NCBI GenBank assembly: GCA_045615885.1
Contig: JAZLFR010000061.1
Coordinates: 1 to 64,000, forward strand
Direction of reading: 5' to 3'
Length of the DNA: 64,000 nucleotides
Source: UBA1765 sp045615885
GTDB lineage: Bacteria; Fibrobacterota; Fibrobacteria; Fibrobacterales; Fibrobacteraceae
The notes under the pieces were generated by a model that was not told where the DNA came from, ran no database searches, and saw only the letters and a program-made list of their open reading frames with translations. A program made the position numbers and the translations under genes. Shown in pieces: positions 63,037-64,000 of the stretch (position 1 is its first letter; every line of letters begins with the position of its first letter).

Positions 63037-63999
63037 CTATTGCAAATCCATCACGAGCACGCGGGAATTGCGCTTGGTATTGTACTTTGCCTTTTTGCTC
63101 GGTGGCAGGTCATCGACAGTGCCCGTGCGGAAGCCAAAGTTGTAGAACCAATCCGGGGCCTGCGTCGTGAGCAGGAAGAGCTTCTTGAAGCCGCGCATCT
63201 TGCCGGATTCGATCAGGTGGCGCACCACCGCTTCGCCAATGCCAGCCTTGCGGTAGTTTGCGCCGACGGCGATCGCTGCGACTTCGGCGCTGCCGTCTTC
63301 AAAGGCGTGCAGGGCGCCGCAACCGTGAATGGCGTTGTCGATTGCATATACGACATAGTCGGAAAGCTTTTCGAGAATGGATTCCGATGTGCGCGGGATA
63401 AGGAAGCCCTTTGCGATGTAGTCCTGCATGATGCGCAAGATGTCTGGAATGTCGTCAACGACGGCTGTGCGGATCATGGAATACTGGTTGCCATAGACCA
63501 TGGTACCGTCACCACGGCTAGAGAACACTTCCTGAAGCACGCTGCCCGGCATTTCGCCGCTGATCATGTGGACGCGCTTTGCGCCTGCCTTGCAGGCTGC
63601 AATCGCATTCTTCAGGTAATCTACCTGGGCAAAGTCGAGCTGCGGGTTCAGCTGCATGAGTTCGCTTGCCTGGTCGATGTCGAGGGCCGAAACAAGTCCG
63701 CTGTCGGTCAACGCCAGGTTGCCCGTGAGCCTGCCCGTGTTCAAGTTCTCTGCCTTGATGCCGCATTCGCTGCCAATGAAGAACAGCTTGCCGACTTCCA
63801 GGTACTTGCTGAGTTCCGTCGCAAGCTCCGTGCTAGAAATGTTGTAGGCGTGGCCGAGCTTGTTCCAGCCAATCGGCGGAAGAATCGGCACATATTCCTC
63901 GTCCAAAAGGTGTTCAAGGATTTCCTTCTGGATGCGGTCGATCTTGCCGGTGCGCATGTAATCCACACCGTCGATTACGCCAAGGCTGCGTGCAGAGAC
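63037..63999 (-). CDS. argA: N-acetylglutamate synthase, 5' end beyond the window
   Basis: This partial protein (at least 320 residues visible) matches ArgA: the N-terminal AAK-fold end VSARSLGVIDGVDYMRTGKID and ILPPIGWNKLGHAYNISSTELATELSKYL, then a C-terminal GNAT domain with IAVGANYRKAGIGEAVVRHLI (acetyl-CoA site) and FYNFGFRTGTVDDLPPSKKAKYN. It makes N-acetylglutamate for arginine synthesis. The start is off the right edge; a GTG at 63966 is not the true start because the in-frame upstream codons also match. Confidence 0.92.
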   Translation of the reverse strand, partial: VSARSLGVIDGVDYMRTGKIDRIQKEILEHLLDEEYVPILPPIGWNKLGHAYNISSTELATELSKYLEVGKLFFIGSECGIKAENLNTGRLTGNLALTDSGLVSALDIDQASELMQLNPQLDFAQVDYLKNAIAACKAGAKRVHMISGEMPGSVLQEVFSSRGDGTMVYGNQYSMIRTAVVDDIPDILRIMQDYIAKGFLIPRTSESILEKLSDYVVYAIDNAIHGCGALHAFEDGSAEVAAIAVGANYRKAGIGEAVVRHLIESGKMRGFKKLFLLTTQAPDWFYNFGFRTGTVDDLPPSKKAKYNTKRNSRVLVMDLQ

Positions 64000-64000
64000 C

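Noticed and set aside
1..64000. CRISPR arrays, rRNA, prophage or complete insertion sequences
   Set aside because: No regular spacer-repeat array, rRNA-like sequence, transposase or integrase was seen on either strand.

Overview
The window looks like a chromosomal segment of a Gram-negative, anaerobic, fibre-degrading bacterium of the Fibrobacter type (inference). The evidence is a set of lipoproteins with long polyserine linkers behind the lipobox, a GH5 glycanase lipoprotein with an 11-like carbohydrate-binding module, a GLUG-repeat secreted protein whose C-terminus resembles a type IX secretion sorting domain, an Lpt lipopolysaccharide export operon, outer-membrane barrels, and no respiratory-chain genes. 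Most genes are single-copy housekeeping genes packed in short operons with convincing AGGAG-type ribosome sites. There is one tRNA (Cys), one cobalamin riboswitch, no rRNA, no CRISPR array and no intact insertion sequence.

Layout. 1-2040: a partial gene and a ragged stretch with an ASCH-type fragment, a truncated ORF6N gene and two unknown genes. 2091-9351: a dicarboxylate/amino-acid symporter, a hybrid histidine kinase, metF, a DksA/TraR zinc-finger gene, and an hpf-hprK-mce operon. 9590-19404: an LpoB-like lipoprotein, metY, a small lipoprotein, an outer-membrane barrel, the GH5 enzyme, rpe, a histone-H1-like/glycogen-binding fusion, a ferredoxin-prenyl reductase pair and a serine hydrolase. 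19464-25593: a signalling operon with a REC-REC-HD-GYP regulator, two BMP-family binding proteins and a hybrid kinase. 25648-33886: Nudix, the GLUG protein, a COG3014-like lipoprotein, pepT, a membrane phosphoesterase, a DnaQ-type exonuclease and a DUF374 acyltransferase. 33934-38248: tRNA-Cys, a small lipoprotein, an XRE regulator, then a cobalamin riboswitch controlling a TonB receptor and a beta-propeller lipoprotein. 38377-42833: lptC-lptA-lptB-rpoN. 42834-45795: an iron alcohol dehydrogenase and an SDR, separated by repeat-rich intergenic DNA. 45845-47338: ECF sigma, a membrane anti-sigma candidate and a Spy/CpxP-like protein. 47476-58802: a HIRAN-like gene, two unknown genes, and recC-recB-recD. 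59008-64000: a zinc-knuckle protein, folE, exported acetolactate decarboxylase, a STAS-kinase fusion, a PTP-type phosphatase and argA (cut by the right edge).

The strongest candidates for something new are: the riboswitch-controlled BtuB plus propeller lipoprotein, which resembles the Bacteroides BtuB-BtuG pair; the four-gene BMP/BMP/hybrid kinase/HD-GYP operon, which has substrate-binding proteins but no transporter; the lysine/alanine-rich tail fused to a glycogen-binding domain; and the phosphatase/STAS-kinase/exported acetolactate decarboxylase operon. All functional calls come from motif recognition by eye; no database search was run.
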